A stretch of 64,000 nucleotides of DNA. Source: Cladorhizidae sp. MBARI D1340-BT2. Its lineage: Eukaryota > Porifera > Demospongiae > Poecilosclerida > Cladorhizidae. Below the pieces are notes generated by a model, which saw only the letters and a list, made by a program, of their open reading frames with translations, did no database searches and was not told where the DNA came from. The DNA lies in assembly GCA_028752905.1 (NCBI GenBank), contig JAQNBH010000011.1:3075303-3139302 (forward strand), given 5' to 3'. Position 1 is the first letter of the stretch. Every line of letters starts with the position of its first letter. The position numbers and the translations under genes were made by a program. Shown here in pieces: positions 1 to 12,493 of the stretch.

Positions 1-342
1 CCCTAATATTACCAATGATGCAACTCAGTATTGAGGGTTGTTGAGACCCTTTCCTCCAAAATGGTCACCACAAATTTCCTAGAAAATGTTCAACTTTTTC
101 TTATCATATTGAGAGGCCCCAAACAACGAGTAAATGATGTCAAACTTTTTTTTAACTTTTGTTTTTTGTAAACATCCAATGCACAGCATTAGGGGCAATG
201 CCAACTACTACTCACTAATACTAAGCCACCCCAAGTGAACAAAACAAAACAAGGCTAAGCCAGAATGATGGAGCAGCAGGAGAGACAATGAACACATCAA
301 ACACTAAAAAGTAATACTACTAAGTATTGTTCTAGGTGCTTT
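1..342. other. AT-rich non-coding sequence
   Basis: I see no open frame, repeat or RNA gene here. The stretch ends at the TTAA target site of the first piggyBac-like element. Confidence 0.5.
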
Positions 343-1238
343 TTAACCCTCTCACTATTTATCAGCATTGTGGAGAATTATTTAAAATTTAACACAGCCA
401 CATTAAAAAAATTAATATCAAATCAGATATTTAGCTGAACCAAATGGTCATGTGATAGCATGATTGTTTTAGAAGTTGTGGTCAAAAGGTGTGACCACAA
501 ACTGACCACATTATATGCAAAATTAATGATGGTCATGATTAGGAGTGCCATAACTTCTCCATAGTTCATGTTATGGACTCGATAAGATAGCTCTATCCAT
601 ATCCTTTCTTTTGCTTCTAAGAACCTAGGAATATACATTACTATACAAAAGTTATGCCAACCCATAATAAGGTCTTCATAAATCAACCACAAAAATGTCC
701 TTATTTATCAACAAGAAATTTGTCAATACAACATTCAGTAAACATTTTGATATAATTGTTTGACATAATGTAATCGAAAGAAATTTTGGGTGGAGTTTGA
801 GGTGACACCAGTGTCTGTGGCAAAAGTCAACCAAGTTGTGGAAAGCATGGAAACAATTCCGATCCTCCATAATGCAAAGGTGAACATTGCAGCATTGCAC
901 ACGACTATCTCCGAGGTAGGAATGGATGCCTTCACATTCTTCGTCACTTGATTCATTACCAGAAATGTCCCAAGCTGCCCTAGTCACTTGGGAAATAATT
1001 TCAGCTATTGACAGTCTCTTCTCCATTGTTGATATCGTCCGACTGAAAATCGTTCGTGTTTTAAATATAATTTCATTAACTTTCCTCCGTCCAACCGCCG
1101 TAATTTTTTTTTGTAAATAGAGTTTGAATTCAGCTATCTTTTGATATAAAAATTATTGCCTATTGACAAATGCTTATATTTTATTTTATTTTTCAAAGCT
1201 GTGGCGCCGTATGGCGCCATTGACAGTGAGAGGGTTAA
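343..1238 (-). mobile_element. Non-autonomous piggyBac-like element 1 (core deleted)
   Basis: The 888-bp body (347-1234) lies between two TTAA copies (343-346 and 1235-1238), the target duplication of piggyBac elements. The termini are inverted repeats beginning CCCTCTCACT. A minus-strand frame (1026 down to 676) starts with MEKRLSIAEIISQ and an acidic stretch as in piggyBac transposase N-termini. It then runs straight into a cysteine/histidine cluster, QCCNVHLC followed by CFHAFH, resembling the C-terminal cysteine-rich domain. The catalytic DDE core between them is missing, so this is an internally deleted derivative that would need transposase from elsewhere. The 5' end carries GGCGCC-4 nt-GGCGCC at 1203-1218. 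TTAA and termini are read directly; the family assignment is from known piggyBac structure. Confidence 0.8.
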
Positions 1239-1239
1239 A

Positions 1240-1650
1240 GGCAAAGTTAGAGTTCAAAGAAACGAGTTATCAGGCAAAGCATTCCACAGGGAACAACGAC
1301 AAAGACCGACGAGTTAAGATGGAAGTTTGTATTGGCAGCTCGTAATAGCAGACACGAGTTCATAATTCTCAGACAAGAATTGAGCAGGGAAAACGCTGTC
1401 AAGGATAAGCGAGAGCTGCCTATCGGAATACGCTGGCACAAGCACAGCTTCTGATATGACCTACTCTTCAGTGTTGGCCACTGACACGGAGCCTCGCCAT
1501 CCTCGCCATCCGTGGACGAGGTGCCTGTGGCCAACCTTGCAGCAAAGTTCTTAAGCTTTAAGATGTTATACATAGATCCCAGTACGGGGCAATATTGCAT
1601 GTTCCAACACAGGTCCTCGTAGATCACGACTCCCAGGTACCGGGTCAATG
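1240..1650 (-). mobile_element. LINE reverse transcriptase C-terminal fragment
   Basis: The minus-strand translation shows YLGVVIYEDLCWNM, then KLKNFAARLATGT, TLKSRSYQK and RAANTNFHL. In a second frame it shows SLWNALPDN. These are the usual blocks after the palm domain of CR1/Jockey-like LINE reverse transcriptases, near the 3' end of the element. The frame shifts at least once and blocks between YLGV and KLKNFAARL are missing, so it is a dead fragment. It abuts the TTAA of the neighbouring piggyBac-like element, which may have inserted into this LINE. Confidence 0.65.
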
Positions 1651-2270
1651 CACATGCTCCAACAGTTGCTGAAGTGACTTGTACCCGAGATATCTTTGAT
1701 TTTTGGGAGTACTATATCTATAACAAGAGACAACTTCAATGACTTACTTTATCCTTCTGCAGGCATTCACGGCAGTACAGAGTATTCGCTCTCCTAAGAA
1801 TACATGTGTATAATAACATGCTACTTGATTGCCATCTACAACATCTGCTTCCCATGACTTTTTGTCAAAATCAAGAAACACAGTCGTCATGGATGTGCAT
1901 TGGAATATTCTTCTCACCTCAAGTTTTTATGAATAGATCCATTGTATGCAAGTTTTGCACGAGATAGAAACAATATATATATATAGAATGGGCAATGATG
2001 ACGATGATGATGATATTCCTTCTTTCAGTTTGATAAGGAGTCATGGCTTGTAACATTGCAAATGGTGCTGAGGTTGTGGTGGCAGTGGACACATGGAATG
2101 GTCATCTGGCAGAACCAACACGCTGGATAATGTTCAAGATATTCCTCTGTTTTGTGGTTCTCTTACTGATGAAATGTTATCATGCATGTGAGTGGATGAT
2201 CTACAAATCCAGGAATAGCTCCAGAGTTCTATTCAACATTTGTGCAGATTAACAGATCTCTCCATTCTTT

Positions 2271-2325
2271 GTAGTAAGCAATTTACATCTTCCTTTGCAT
2301 AAGGAAGGTGTAAATTGCTTACTAC
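2271..2325. repeat. 25-bp stem hairpin, 5-nt loop
   Basis: The arms 2271-2295 and 2301-2325 pair over 25 positions with a single G:T wobble, around the loop TGCAT. The fold resembles a short pre-miRNA hairpin, but it may equally be a relic of a foldback element. No promoter is recognised. Confidence 0.7.
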
Positions 2326-3972
2326 ATAGTTATGGAAAACCAGATCCTCTAACCTAATGATGTGGTACAGTCATGATCAAGAGGCTAGCAAAATATTGAG
2401 GCATGCACTACCAAAATAAACATGCAGTGTTTGAAATACCTGGAAGTTACACGCAAATATAAAATTCACTTTTAAGGATTAATTATTAGCTGCATAGCTC
2501 AGGAGATTGTTGGGGTAAAATGCACGTGGAAAATCTATGAATCAAGAGATGTTATTCCCAGAAATGGAGGAAGTGAAACTCTCGAAAACATATGAAAATA
2601 AATTAGCATTGTAAAATAACATAATCTATCGTCCCACCAGCTCTGAATGGCACTATATAGCTAAGAATTATATGATGACAACCAGTTTGTTCAAATTCAG
2701 CTTCACAGATTTTCCCCCCTATTTGCAGAAATAAACAGGATTTTCCTCCAGGATTACTTATCGGCATAGTATATAAACTTGAGTAACCACATTTGTTCAT
2801 GCTATATATACTTATTCGTATAACTAACAAGGGTGTAAATAGAAAGTTTTGTCAGGAAGGGTGTGTGGTTATTGGGTTTATTATGGTTAACACCACATAA
2901 ATGGCCTTAGGCATATAGATCATCAGCAATTTGCAAAGAACTGCCTCCGTTAAAAAAACAACTTTTAGTTCTAATTATATTATATAGTCATTTGGAGATG
3001 CTGAGGCTTATATGTATATATATATATATATATAATATATATGTAAATTTTGGGCAAGAAGTTATCTCCCATCACAATTTCTCAATGCCCTTGCTCACCT
3101 AAACTTGGTCGAGCAGAAGAAGACAGCTGACTTCAGCAAGCTTCCTTTTATGCTCAAGAGTACATTAGATCATCTAAATTCCATCAGGGAGTGTGATGCC
3201 AGTTGGTGTCCTGCAGCCAAGAGACTGCCAAATCAAACTTGGAGACTGAGCAGCAATGGAATAAGAGTCTAAGGTAGTAACTGTATAGGAATCACCTCCT
3301 TTTCCCATTCAACAGTTTCCAGGTATCCTCATCACATTGTTGAGTGTCTTGAGGACGTAGCAGTTTAAAACTAGATGAAAATTGCCCCTTTTGTTTTCCT
3401 TTAGTGATTGCAAGTGTAATATGTGAAGACCTAGCAGTCTCTTTAGGCCAATATCGCAAATCACACCCCCTTTATAATGAGCTTATAATCAACCCATTCG
3501 TGTAATTTTGTTATAAAAATATGTTCTCTTACTGGTACAAAAATATTCGGGGTTGGGTTTGTCAATGCAATACGACATCACACTGACAAACTTAACCCCA
3601 AATATGTAGTAGCTATGCTTTCTTATCATGATATTTTATATATACATGTATATATAGGGAGCTATTCATGAGCTACACTTTCAAAAACTCGATACAAAAT
3701 TATCGTTGTGGTATCCACACAGAAGCTTATATTAATGACCTCTACTCTTTTGCACCACCCACTTTTAATCAGTATTGCATGGACAATTAGGTGCCTTATT
3801 AATAATGAGAAACAGCCTACTTTATATACTAGCATCTGCACTTTTGTAAAGTAAGTTTTATTATCTATAATTTAGGAATATATTATATATACATGCAATA
3901 TTAAAAAATAACACAGTTTTATTTATTTGCACTTCTCTACCACTACTTGACTAATCCTACTTAAGGATATTG

Positions 3973-4209
3973 TTATTTATGGGTGGCAGCAATAGTGGCA
4001 CCACTTCTGGGATTAATCAAGGTGGAAGATAATGCTGGTAAACCCACGTGACACACCAGAGCTCCACCATTTCGCCGATTTACTGCCCATCCATACATGA
4101 CCCAGTAGTCTCCATCTAAATTCAAGTCAGTTTGGGGGATATCGTTACCAGCAATCTTCCTGGCCATATATAGAGAGACAAAAAACAAAAAGAAAGGAAG
4201 TGATCTCAT
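3973..4209 (-). other. Weak open frame with hydrophobic N-terminus
   Basis: This is a 78-codon frame. The first 16 residues are hydrophobic (MRSLPFFLFFVSLYMA), like a signal peptide, followed by a polar stretch with GDYWVMYGW. I do not recognise a family, and no splice context or regulatory signal stands out. It may be chance. Confidence 0.15.
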
Positions 4210-4939
4210 ATGTTTTGCTTATCGTTAAGTTAATCTCAGATATATATACTATTAACTTAGGACAGTTCACAATATGAAGCAAAGGACTTTACATCACTTT
4301 ATTGCTGCATTGCATTGCTTTCCTTTGAGCTGTTCACAATAATTGCTGTGATATACATGTACTTTGATAGTTATTCTTAGTATTCTATATTTAGATTAGA
4401 CAGGTAGTCTATAGTTATGTGCGTGATGTGCATATGATCACATACAGAGTTATATCATTCACCATGTTTACACACACACACTTCCTGTCTTTGTAGTATT
4501 GGTCTGCTAGTGTCTGTATACATGCATGGGCTGAGAGGAAAATGATCTATCCGTAAATACTACAATTGTCAACCCCAAAAAGTAATAATACATTTAAAAA
4601 AGAAGCTAGTAATTAATACAGGAGGGATATATTGGTCAGTAGGCTGGAGTATATACATAGTCAGAAGTTAAGAAACAACAGCGTGGAAACAACCTCGTGC
4701 TTATCCACATTCTGTCAAGGCTGGCAAGTCTGCTTTGGTGGTGGAAAATAACCAGAGGAAAACTTACTGTTTGACTTGTGGAAGGTATCCCATCATAAGT
4801 ACTGACTCTCAACAGATCAGCTAGGGCAAGAGCAGTGGCTAATTAGGACCAATGCACTAGGTAAATGCCTGTATGATTTCTTTAAAAAATCTTTACAGTC
4901 TGAAAACCATGACATTCGGGCCACTCTATTAGATATTCC

Positions 4940-5535
4940 ACAGCCATACCTCTCCTTCAATATCTGATAGCCATTCAGAACAAGTGGGCGAAGATTCCAG
5001 CTTGTATGAGAAAAACCTCTCCTTCAATATCTGGCAACCAGACCTCTCCTTCAATATCTGACAGACAGGCCTCTCCTTCAATATCTGACAGCCATACAGC
5101 CAGACCTCTCCTTCAATATCTGACAGCCAGACCTCCCCTTCAATATCTGATAGCCAGACCTCTCCTTCAATATCTGACAGCCAGACCTCTCCTTCAATAT
5201 CTGGCAGCCAGAGCTCTCCTTCAATATCTGACAGCCATACCTCTCCTTCAATATCTGACAGCCAGGCCTCTCCTTCAATATCTGAGAGCCATACCTCTCC
5301 TTCAATATCTGACAGCCAGACCTCTCCTTCAATATCTGACAGCCAGGCCTCTCCTTCAATATCTGGCAGCCAGACCTCTCCTTCAATATCTGGTAGCCAG
5401 ACCTCTCCTTCAATATCTGACAGCCAGGCCTCTCCTTCAATATCTGACAGCCAGGCCTCTCCTTCAATATCTGACAGCGAGACCTCTACTTCAATATCTG
5501 ACAGCCAGGCCTCTCCTTCAATATCTGACAGCCAG
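4940..5535. repeat. 27-bp tandem array
   Basis: About 20 copies of a 27-bp unit built on CTCCTTCAATATCTGACAGC, with point variants. Because 27 is divisible by three, long frames run through it on both strands (9-residue repeats), but there is no coding context. The array is followed directly by one unit in reverse orientation. Confidence 0.9.
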
Positions 5536-5537
5536 AC

Positions 5538-5561
5538 ATTGAAGGAGAGGTCTGGCTGTCA
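5538..5561. repeat. Inverted terminal unit of the 27-bp array
   Basis: This 24-nt stretch is the exact reverse complement of the consensus in the preceding array, so the array ends in a palindrome before the sequence switches to the 20-bp array. Confidence 0.85.
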
Positions 5562-5905
5562 AGTGTCTAAAAGTGCCACTCAAGAGTCTGAAGTGCCACT
5601 CAAGAGTCTGAAGTGCCACTCAAGGGTCTAAAGTGTCACTCAAGAGTCTAAAGTGTCACTCAAGTGTCTGAAGTGCCACTCAAGAGTCTGAAGTGCCACT
5701 CAAGGGTCTAAAGTGTCACTCAAGAGTCTAAAGTGCCACTCAAGAGTCTGAAGTGCCACTCAAGAGTCTAAAGTGTCACTCAAGTGTCTGAAGTGCCACT
5801 CAAGAGTCTGAAGTGCCACTCAAGGGTCTAAAGTGTCACTCAAGAGTCTAAAGTGCCACTCAAGCGTCTGAAGTGCCACTCAAGGATCTAAAGTGCCACT
5901 AGAGA
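5562..5905. repeat. 20-bp tandem array
   Basis: About 17 copies of a 20-bp unit of the form AAGTGCCACTCAAGAGTCTG. Variants TCTAA/TCTGA and GCC/GTC recur in a block order, suggesting expansion by multi-unit duplication. Confidence 0.9.
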
Positions 5906-7029
5906 ATCATTAAAGTGCTTATTCCTGAAAAAGTTGTAGCTGTCCTAAAGTTACTCAAGTAGACTCCAAGACATAATTCTTACCAATGTGATTTATGACA
6001 TTATAAACCTGCATCCTTAGGCTGTGGAGAACACCATTAAAGTTTTCTCCAAAGAAAGGTCTCCAGTAATAGCAATAAAAGCCAGAAAGAGTTCATTCAT
6101 GACAGAAGAACACAACTCTCAGCCATTTATTTAGAAATCCATTACATTGCTTGCTCCTCCTGACTAAATGAAAGCGAGGCTTTACAGGTGCCAGAAAAAA
6201 ATCTTGGTCTTCAGCACATACAATTCATTCTTTATAATCATATTGTGAATGATATCTGAGTTTGCACCTGCAGCAGCCAAATGGTTAACTGATTGACAAC
6301 AGGCTCCTTTGCATCTTTAAAAAATATATTTATAATTAAAAAAAATATTCAGGTATAATTCAGCTATTAGAGTGAAAATAAAATACAGAGTATTTTGGCA
6401 TAAGAATCAGTTTCTCTATGTTTCGTTATGTAGTGCCTTGTCTACAACAAATCTTATAACAAAGAAATCTTGTCTTCTTTCTCAAGAGCAAAGAGGACTC
6501 AAGTGGTTCCCAGTAGGCATAAGTGCCCATGCAACCTTCCTCCACAGTTGGTATAAGCCGGGAAGAAATTACTAAAGTGACAACTCCACAGTCTGATGTT
6601 TAAATTAGCCTGCAACTCCTCACTCTTATATTGGGATTCAGTAGTTACATCGACATGTGCAGATAACAACCAGTAGTGAGGTGGCTTAGGGCTATATATA
6701 AAGATTACCGTTACATGGCGGATAAAAGCACCAAATTTGGCATGAGAAACCCTTAGGGCCTATCGAAAAATGTTAGCCTTAGGAGCCCTCCGGAGATTCA
6801 ATTTTTTTTGGTAAAACACCAAAATTGAAGATGGCCGACAAATATGAAAAATAGCGCTTTTCCTCAACTTTTTGGGGGTATCATATCCTCATTTTTAGAA
6901 ACTCTATAATATTATAGGCATTAAATTGATAGGAAATCGTATTCTATATGTCGTCCTTGTGCTATTTAGATATAGGATTGTATATGATTGAAAAATCATT
7001 TTGTTCATGTTTGGTTCAGGGCTGCTTAA
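5906..7029. other. Non-coding sequence
   Basis: I recognise no gene. About 6710-7029 is an AT-rich tract directly upstream of the long broken ORF and may be the 5' flank of that element, but nothing proves it. Confidence 0.35.
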
Positions 7030-10000
7030 TTCCAAATAGGTTTTCTTCTCTTTTCAGAGTGACAGCATGGAGCTGAACTGAGATTGCTGCGTGATTTGTT
7101 AGAAGCAGACTGGTGAACACTTGCAGTGTCCCTTGCTGAGCCCTGGGTCAAGTCATGACAAGACAGATACCTACACATCATTCCTCACCAACGTAGAACA
7201 GTTCTGGACCATTGGTGCTCTTCCAGCTGAAATCTATTTTGGAAGTGATGAAACTGTTGACAATTTTGCTTCTCATTCTGCTTCCTGGCATAAATCTTGT
7301 CATTCAATTCTAAGTTAGCAAAGGCAAAGAAGAAGAGAGAGCACAACCCTGGTGATGAAGAGAAAAGGCACAGTAAGCGCAAAGCACTTGACGTTCAAAA
7401 ATGTTTCTTCTGCGAGAAAGGGAAGAGGAACATGTTCTTCATGAAGTTTCAACATTTGATGCCGACAAAAATATCTGGGAAATAATCACAGAGCTAAACG
7501 ACACCCAGCTTTTGAGTAGAATAGTTGGAGGAGATCTAATTGCAATGGAGGCCAAATACCATCTGACATGTATGGTCAAGCTGAGAAATCACTACCATAG
7601 TCTCACTCGCAAGCAAAACCAAATACCTGAAGACACAGATGCGAAAATGAATGAGTCTCGGGCATTTGAAGAACTCACCAGATACATTGCGGAATCTGTG
7701 AACTCTGGAACTCTCCTCTTCAAACGATCTGAGATTCATTCTCTGTATGTGACACATCTAGAGGAACTGGGCATCAAGAAACTAGTCAACAAGACCAGGC
7801 TGAAGGATCATCTGCTAGAATGATTCCCAGAGACACAAGAACTGTATGATGGAAGAAACACTGTTCTCGTTTTCAAGGAAGGCATGAGAAATATGTTGAA
7901 GGATGCTCTGAAAACTCGAGACTTCTCAGAAGATGCTCTTATCCTGGCCAAAGCTGCTACGATAGTCAGAAAAGACATCTTTAGCTTCAAATTTTTAACT
8001 GGTTGCTTCCCGGCTCAATGCCAAAAGACTCAATACCCTCAAGCCTCAAGTCTCTTGTTTCTATGGTCTTGAATGGCTCCAACTTGAAAAATTAAGACAA
8101 GCATGACTCCCAGGCTAGCCTCACCATTGGCCAGAGCATCATTTACAACACAAAAGGAAAAATATCTCGTACTGCTGTGAAGACCAGGCACACTCTGGAG
8201 CATGAGCCACCCCTCCCCACCTACATTGGCATCAATGTGCATGCACTGAGCAGAAGCAAGACACTCATCCAGCAGTTATACCAGATGGGCATCAGCATTT
8301 CTATGACATGATTAGAGATTGAGGACTGGATCGCCACTTCTACCTGTGAACGCTTTATAGAAGATGGAGTAGTTACTCCTGCATGTCTCCAGAAAGGGTT
8401 GTTCACTGTTGGCACCCTGGACAACCTAGACCACAACCCCAGCTCAACCACTTCCCAAACACCATTCCACGGGACTGAAATCAGCCTTGCCTACCAAGAC
8501 CAAAGCTGGTGTGAGCAGACCACACCTATTACGATATTACCCTCTGGAAATGAAATTCATTCTCTCCCAGACAACTACGCCTCTGTCCCAGCCATTGTTG
8601 AAGACCACTGCTGTCCGGTGCCAGAGTGTGATATATTTACAGATAAGGGCTGCTGCTTAGATGAGGCCAGAGCACAGGAGCAAAGCTGGTTAGAGCATGC
8701 ACTACCACTTCTAGAGGCAGAAGAACTCACCAGTGGAGATGCCATTGCATGGGATGCCTCTATGCAACCTCCAGTAGAAGACCCACCAGTACTATGTGCA
8801 CTCCTTCTGTTCTATGAGAAGTCCGCCACTCCTGCTATGATCAAGCACGGCATGGATGTCGTGAGACAAGCTGTCAAATTTCTGAATCCTGGACAAATCC
8901 CAGTCAGTACATTTGACCAGCCCTGGCAAAGTTTGATAGCCAGACACTCATGGGGAAGAGAGTGCATGCGGTTATGCTAGGTGGTCTGCACACTGAAATC
9001 GCCCTCTGGAATACACCGGGGGATGTCTTGGATGGTTCTGGCTGGACAACAGCCTTCACACAGGCAGAGGTAGCATTCTCTGGCACAGCTGATTCGTACC
9101 TGAAGGCAGCACACCTAACTCGAACCAGGCATGCCCACCAAGTCACTCTCTTGACCCTGCATATTTTCCAGAAGGACTTTCATGCTCAGCAAGGATCTCA
9201 AAGATAATGCATCTGCCATGGCCTGGAGAAACGACATGCAGAAGAAGAGTCCTACTTTCATGTACTGGGACCTTATCATGAGACATGAAACCCTAATTCC
9301 CATCTTCGTCAGGACTCATAGAGAGAAAAATTTCCCTCTGTATGTGGAGGTCTTGGAGGAACTCACACCGCTCTTCTCTGCCTTGTATCATGTGAACTAC
9401 TCACGGTGGATGCCTATCCACATCAGGGGCTTGAAGTCCTTGCCTGACACTATCAATGATGAGTTTGAAAGGTGTTCTCACTGGGTCCTTTCCAAGACCA
9501 CCAACAAGTTCTCTGCCATCCCATTTGATCAGGCTCATGAGCAGGAGAACAAGATTGTGAAAATCGGGAGGTGCTGTTGGGCTCACACAAAACCCGGTTG
9601 CTTTTAGACAATGGATGCTCTCTGAGCCAGAGAGATTGCCAGACTGCTGAAGCAGTTTGAGGAAGAATACCTTCCTGATGATGATCCACAGATACCAAAG
9701 AACTTCCAGCACCACGAGCAGGCTCTCTCGACACAGAAGACCTTACAGAGACAGGTTACCAGCCCTCCGAAACCATCAGAAGAATGGGAAATCCCTTCTT
9801 GGATGATTTCCCAGATTTACTAACTCTCGACAATCGAACCTCCGCAGACGAAACCGCGGTAGGCACAGTGTGCACCTTCGAGTATACAAGAAACAGTACC
9901 ATGAATTCGTCAAGAATGTGCTTGATGTGCGCAGCCACACCATCCATGACCCAATCCATAGGAATTCTCGTGATCTTCAGGAAGCATTACTGCAAGCAGG

Positions 10001-11120
10001 GGAAGAAAATCAAAGTGCTTCAGAACAATGTGGCACTCTTTGGTCAGCTATACATATCTATGCAGAACTGGGAAGGTCACTTGACTGAGTTCTTTGCACA
10101 TGAGATACACTCCTACCCCCTCCTTCCCTCTCAGACTTTGGCAAGCTTCATTTACCAAACATGAAGTCTGTCCTGCTGCAATATCTTGAGCAGCCCGGGC
10201 AATCAGAGCCACACCCAACTTACGACTGCAAAGTCATGGATGGTGCCGTCATCGTCCACTGCCTACCAACTACCAGTGTCAGCACCTTCCATGAGTATGC
10301 AGACATTGTATTCATACCGTACCTGGAGAAGCAGCTGCAGGCTGCCATGAGATTGTGTGGGACACATACATACCAGACAGTTTGAAAGAGTCTACCCAGG
10401 AAAAGAGAGGCAAGGGCGTGCGCAGGAAAGTGTCAGGCAAGACGAAACTGCCAGGAAATTGGATGGACTTCCTCCGTGACCCATTGGACAAGAAGGAGCT
10501 GTTCTCCTTTTGGATGTCCAAGGTCGAAAAGTTAAAGTTGCCACCTGCCAAAGCATATCAGGGCAAGCTGTGGTGTCTATTGGTGCCAGCACCCCCATGC
10601 AAAACTGAAATCATGAAGAGGCGGACACCAGAGTTGTGGTTCACGTAGTGCATGCACTGGAGCGGGGGGCAAAGACTATTCAAGTGTGTACCGTAGACAC
10701 AGATGTTGCAGTCATCCTTGCAGGCACATTCCATGATCTGATTGCAACTCATCCTTTGGCAGACATCTGTGTTGCCTTTGGCATGGACAAAAATTACGTG
10801 GTTTTTCCACATAAGCGCCATCTGTGCAAGCCTGGGGGAGCCAAAATCACGAGGATTACTTGTATTGCACGTATTTTCAGAATGCAACACAACCTCTGCC
10901 TTAGCAAGGGCAAGGGCAAGAAGTTGGTTTAACAGGCCTGACATGTTTATGAAGACGTCACAGAGACATTTGTGTATCTCGCTGGTCATCCCTTCCAAAT
11001 GCAGGATGTCGACAATGACCATTTCAAGAAGATCGAGAGATTGACTGTTATCCTGTATGACAAAACCAGTCCTTTGAGCTCTGTCAACGATGCCTCTTCC
11101 TTGGTGGACTCCTCTCTGCA
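7030..11120 (+). pseudogene. Broken copy of a very long unnamed ORF family
   Basis: A single protein-like signal can be followed on the + strand for about 4 kb, jumping frames at frameshifts and stops. Readable blocks in order are VEQFWTIGALPAEIYFGSDE (7180s), IVGGDLIAMEAKYHLTCMVK (7520s), LYQMGISIS (8270s), FTVGTLDNLDHNPSSTT (8400s), SATPAMIKHGMDV (8820s), DMQKKSPTFMYWDL (9230s), SKTTNKFSAIPFDQAHEQEN (9490s), LQNNVALFGQLYISMQ (10020s), LPGNWMDFLRDP (10450s) and ADTRVVVHVVHAL followed by TVDTDVAVIL (10620-10720). I recall near-identical long predicted proteins in many cnidarian and other marine invertebrate genomes, but no established name or function. The ADTR...DTDV spacing of acidic residues could be a nuclease-like fold; that is a guess. 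The multi-copy distribution suggests a mobile origin. This copy cannot make the full protein. Confidence 0.65.
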
Positions 11121-11530
11121 ATATTCATGGCCATATTCACAGGAAAGCATAGTGCAAAGTGGTGGAAGCATGTATTTTATTAGTCTGTCATTTCGTGCAG
11201 CTTCATCATGGAGGTGCATGTGAGGCCAGCTGAGCACACACAAGTGTCTGCTAAAAGAAGTGCCCAGGATGTCCTCGGAGTGATGAGCATGCTTAGCATA
11301 CCCGACCAAACCATGACCTTGACTACTATCCTCGTACAGTGGTCAAGGCCAATAATTGTGTCGTGGGTGAGGGTACAAGGTGAAGGAAGCAGCTTCCACA
11401 GTGGGAACAAACATGAGTCACGGACATTGTGCTCTACCTGCCAAGTTCACCTGTGCACAGATGATGAGCAGAGGTGCTTCGAGAAGTACCACAAGCATGT
11501 GGATTACTGCCGGGGGCCACCTCAGCCCTG
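11121..11530 (+). mobile_element. piggyBac-like transposase C-terminal fragment
   Basis: The + frame shows GKHSAKWWKHVFY, matching the LKWWK-type motif late in piggyBac transposases. It ends with HESRTLCSTCQVHLC and RCFEKYHKHVDY, a C-x2-C-x4-C-x7-CFxxYH cysteine-rich end domain. The frame is interrupted between them by a stop and a shift. The N-terminus and catalytic core are absent. It follows immediately on the long broken ORF, so one has probably been truncated against the other. Confidence 0.65.
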
Positions 11531-12049
11531 CCCCTTTTTTGTTGTATATATGAACTATTTATTCTTTTATGTGTGTGTTGTACTATGTGCATACAGTATG
11601 TGTGGCATGTCTGTGGCATGCATGTAGTATGTGTGGCATGTCTGTGGCATGCACACATGCATAGAGGTGTAGCACTACCAACCTGCCACCATTTGTGTAC
11701 TGATGTGGTATGTGCAAGGCACACATCATCCACAGAGCAGTGTTTGTCTGACTGTAACATCCGTAGTGTCGGTTTCTACGATGTCAATATCTGCTTGCTT
11801 GTTAAGTGTGTGAGTGTTTTGTGTTGCCGGGCTAAATCCCAGTCGTACATAAATATCATTTTTAGCATATTGTTCTATTACAAAATACATTCATAAATAT
11901 CAAGCAGGAGAATCTATATAGTGCAGTTTGTGTAGAAAATGCATCTATTTATGTACTAATTTTACAAATATTTTTAAAAAACGATGAAGTACCTTGCAAC
12001 TTTAGTCTATAAGTGAGCCCCTGCTTTGAGGATCATTTTGTTTTAGCAA
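11531..12049. other. Non-coding sequence with a short local duplication
   Basis: A 40-bp stretch around TGTGTGGCATGTCTGTGGCA is duplicated in tandem at about 11600-11655. The rest shows no gene signal. Confidence 0.45.
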
Positions 12050-12493
12050 TGACAAGCCATGGACAGCTGCATGCATGCAGTGACAAGCCATGGACAGCTG
12101 CATGCAGTGACAAGCCATGGACAGCTGCATGCAGTGACAAGCCATGGACAGCTGCATGCAGTGACAAGCCATGGACAGCTGCATGCAGTGACAAGCCATG
12201 GACAGCTGCATGCAGTGACAAGCCATGGACAGCTGCATGCAGTGACAAGCCATGGACAGCTGCATGCAGTGACAAGCCATGGACAGCTGCATGCAGGGAC
12301 AAGCCATGGACAGCTGCATGCAGTGACAAGCCATGGACAGCTGCATGCAGTGACAAGCCATGGACAGCTGCATGCAGTGACAAGCCATGGACAGCTGCAT
12401 GAAGTGACAAGCCATGGACAGCTGCATGCAGTGACAAGCCATGGACAGCTGCATGCAGTGCAACACAAGCCATGGACAGCTGCATGCAGTGAC
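12050..12493. repeat. 27-bp palindrome-rich tandem array
   Basis: About 16 copies of a 27-bp unit AGTGACAAGCCATGGACAGC plus TGCATGC. Each unit holds three perfect palindromes (CCATGG, CAGCTG, GCATGC). The units are nearly identical, suggesting recent expansion. Several frames are open on both strands because the period is a multiple of three. Confidence 0.95.

Larger units (their letters stand above)
1651..4939. other. Non-coding stretch with scattered microsatellites
   Basis: This holds AT-rich unique sequence, short TA runs (for example about 3010-3045), a strong hairpin at 2271-2325 and one weak minus-strand frame at 3973-4209, both listed separately. I recognise no other gene. Confidence 0.5.
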
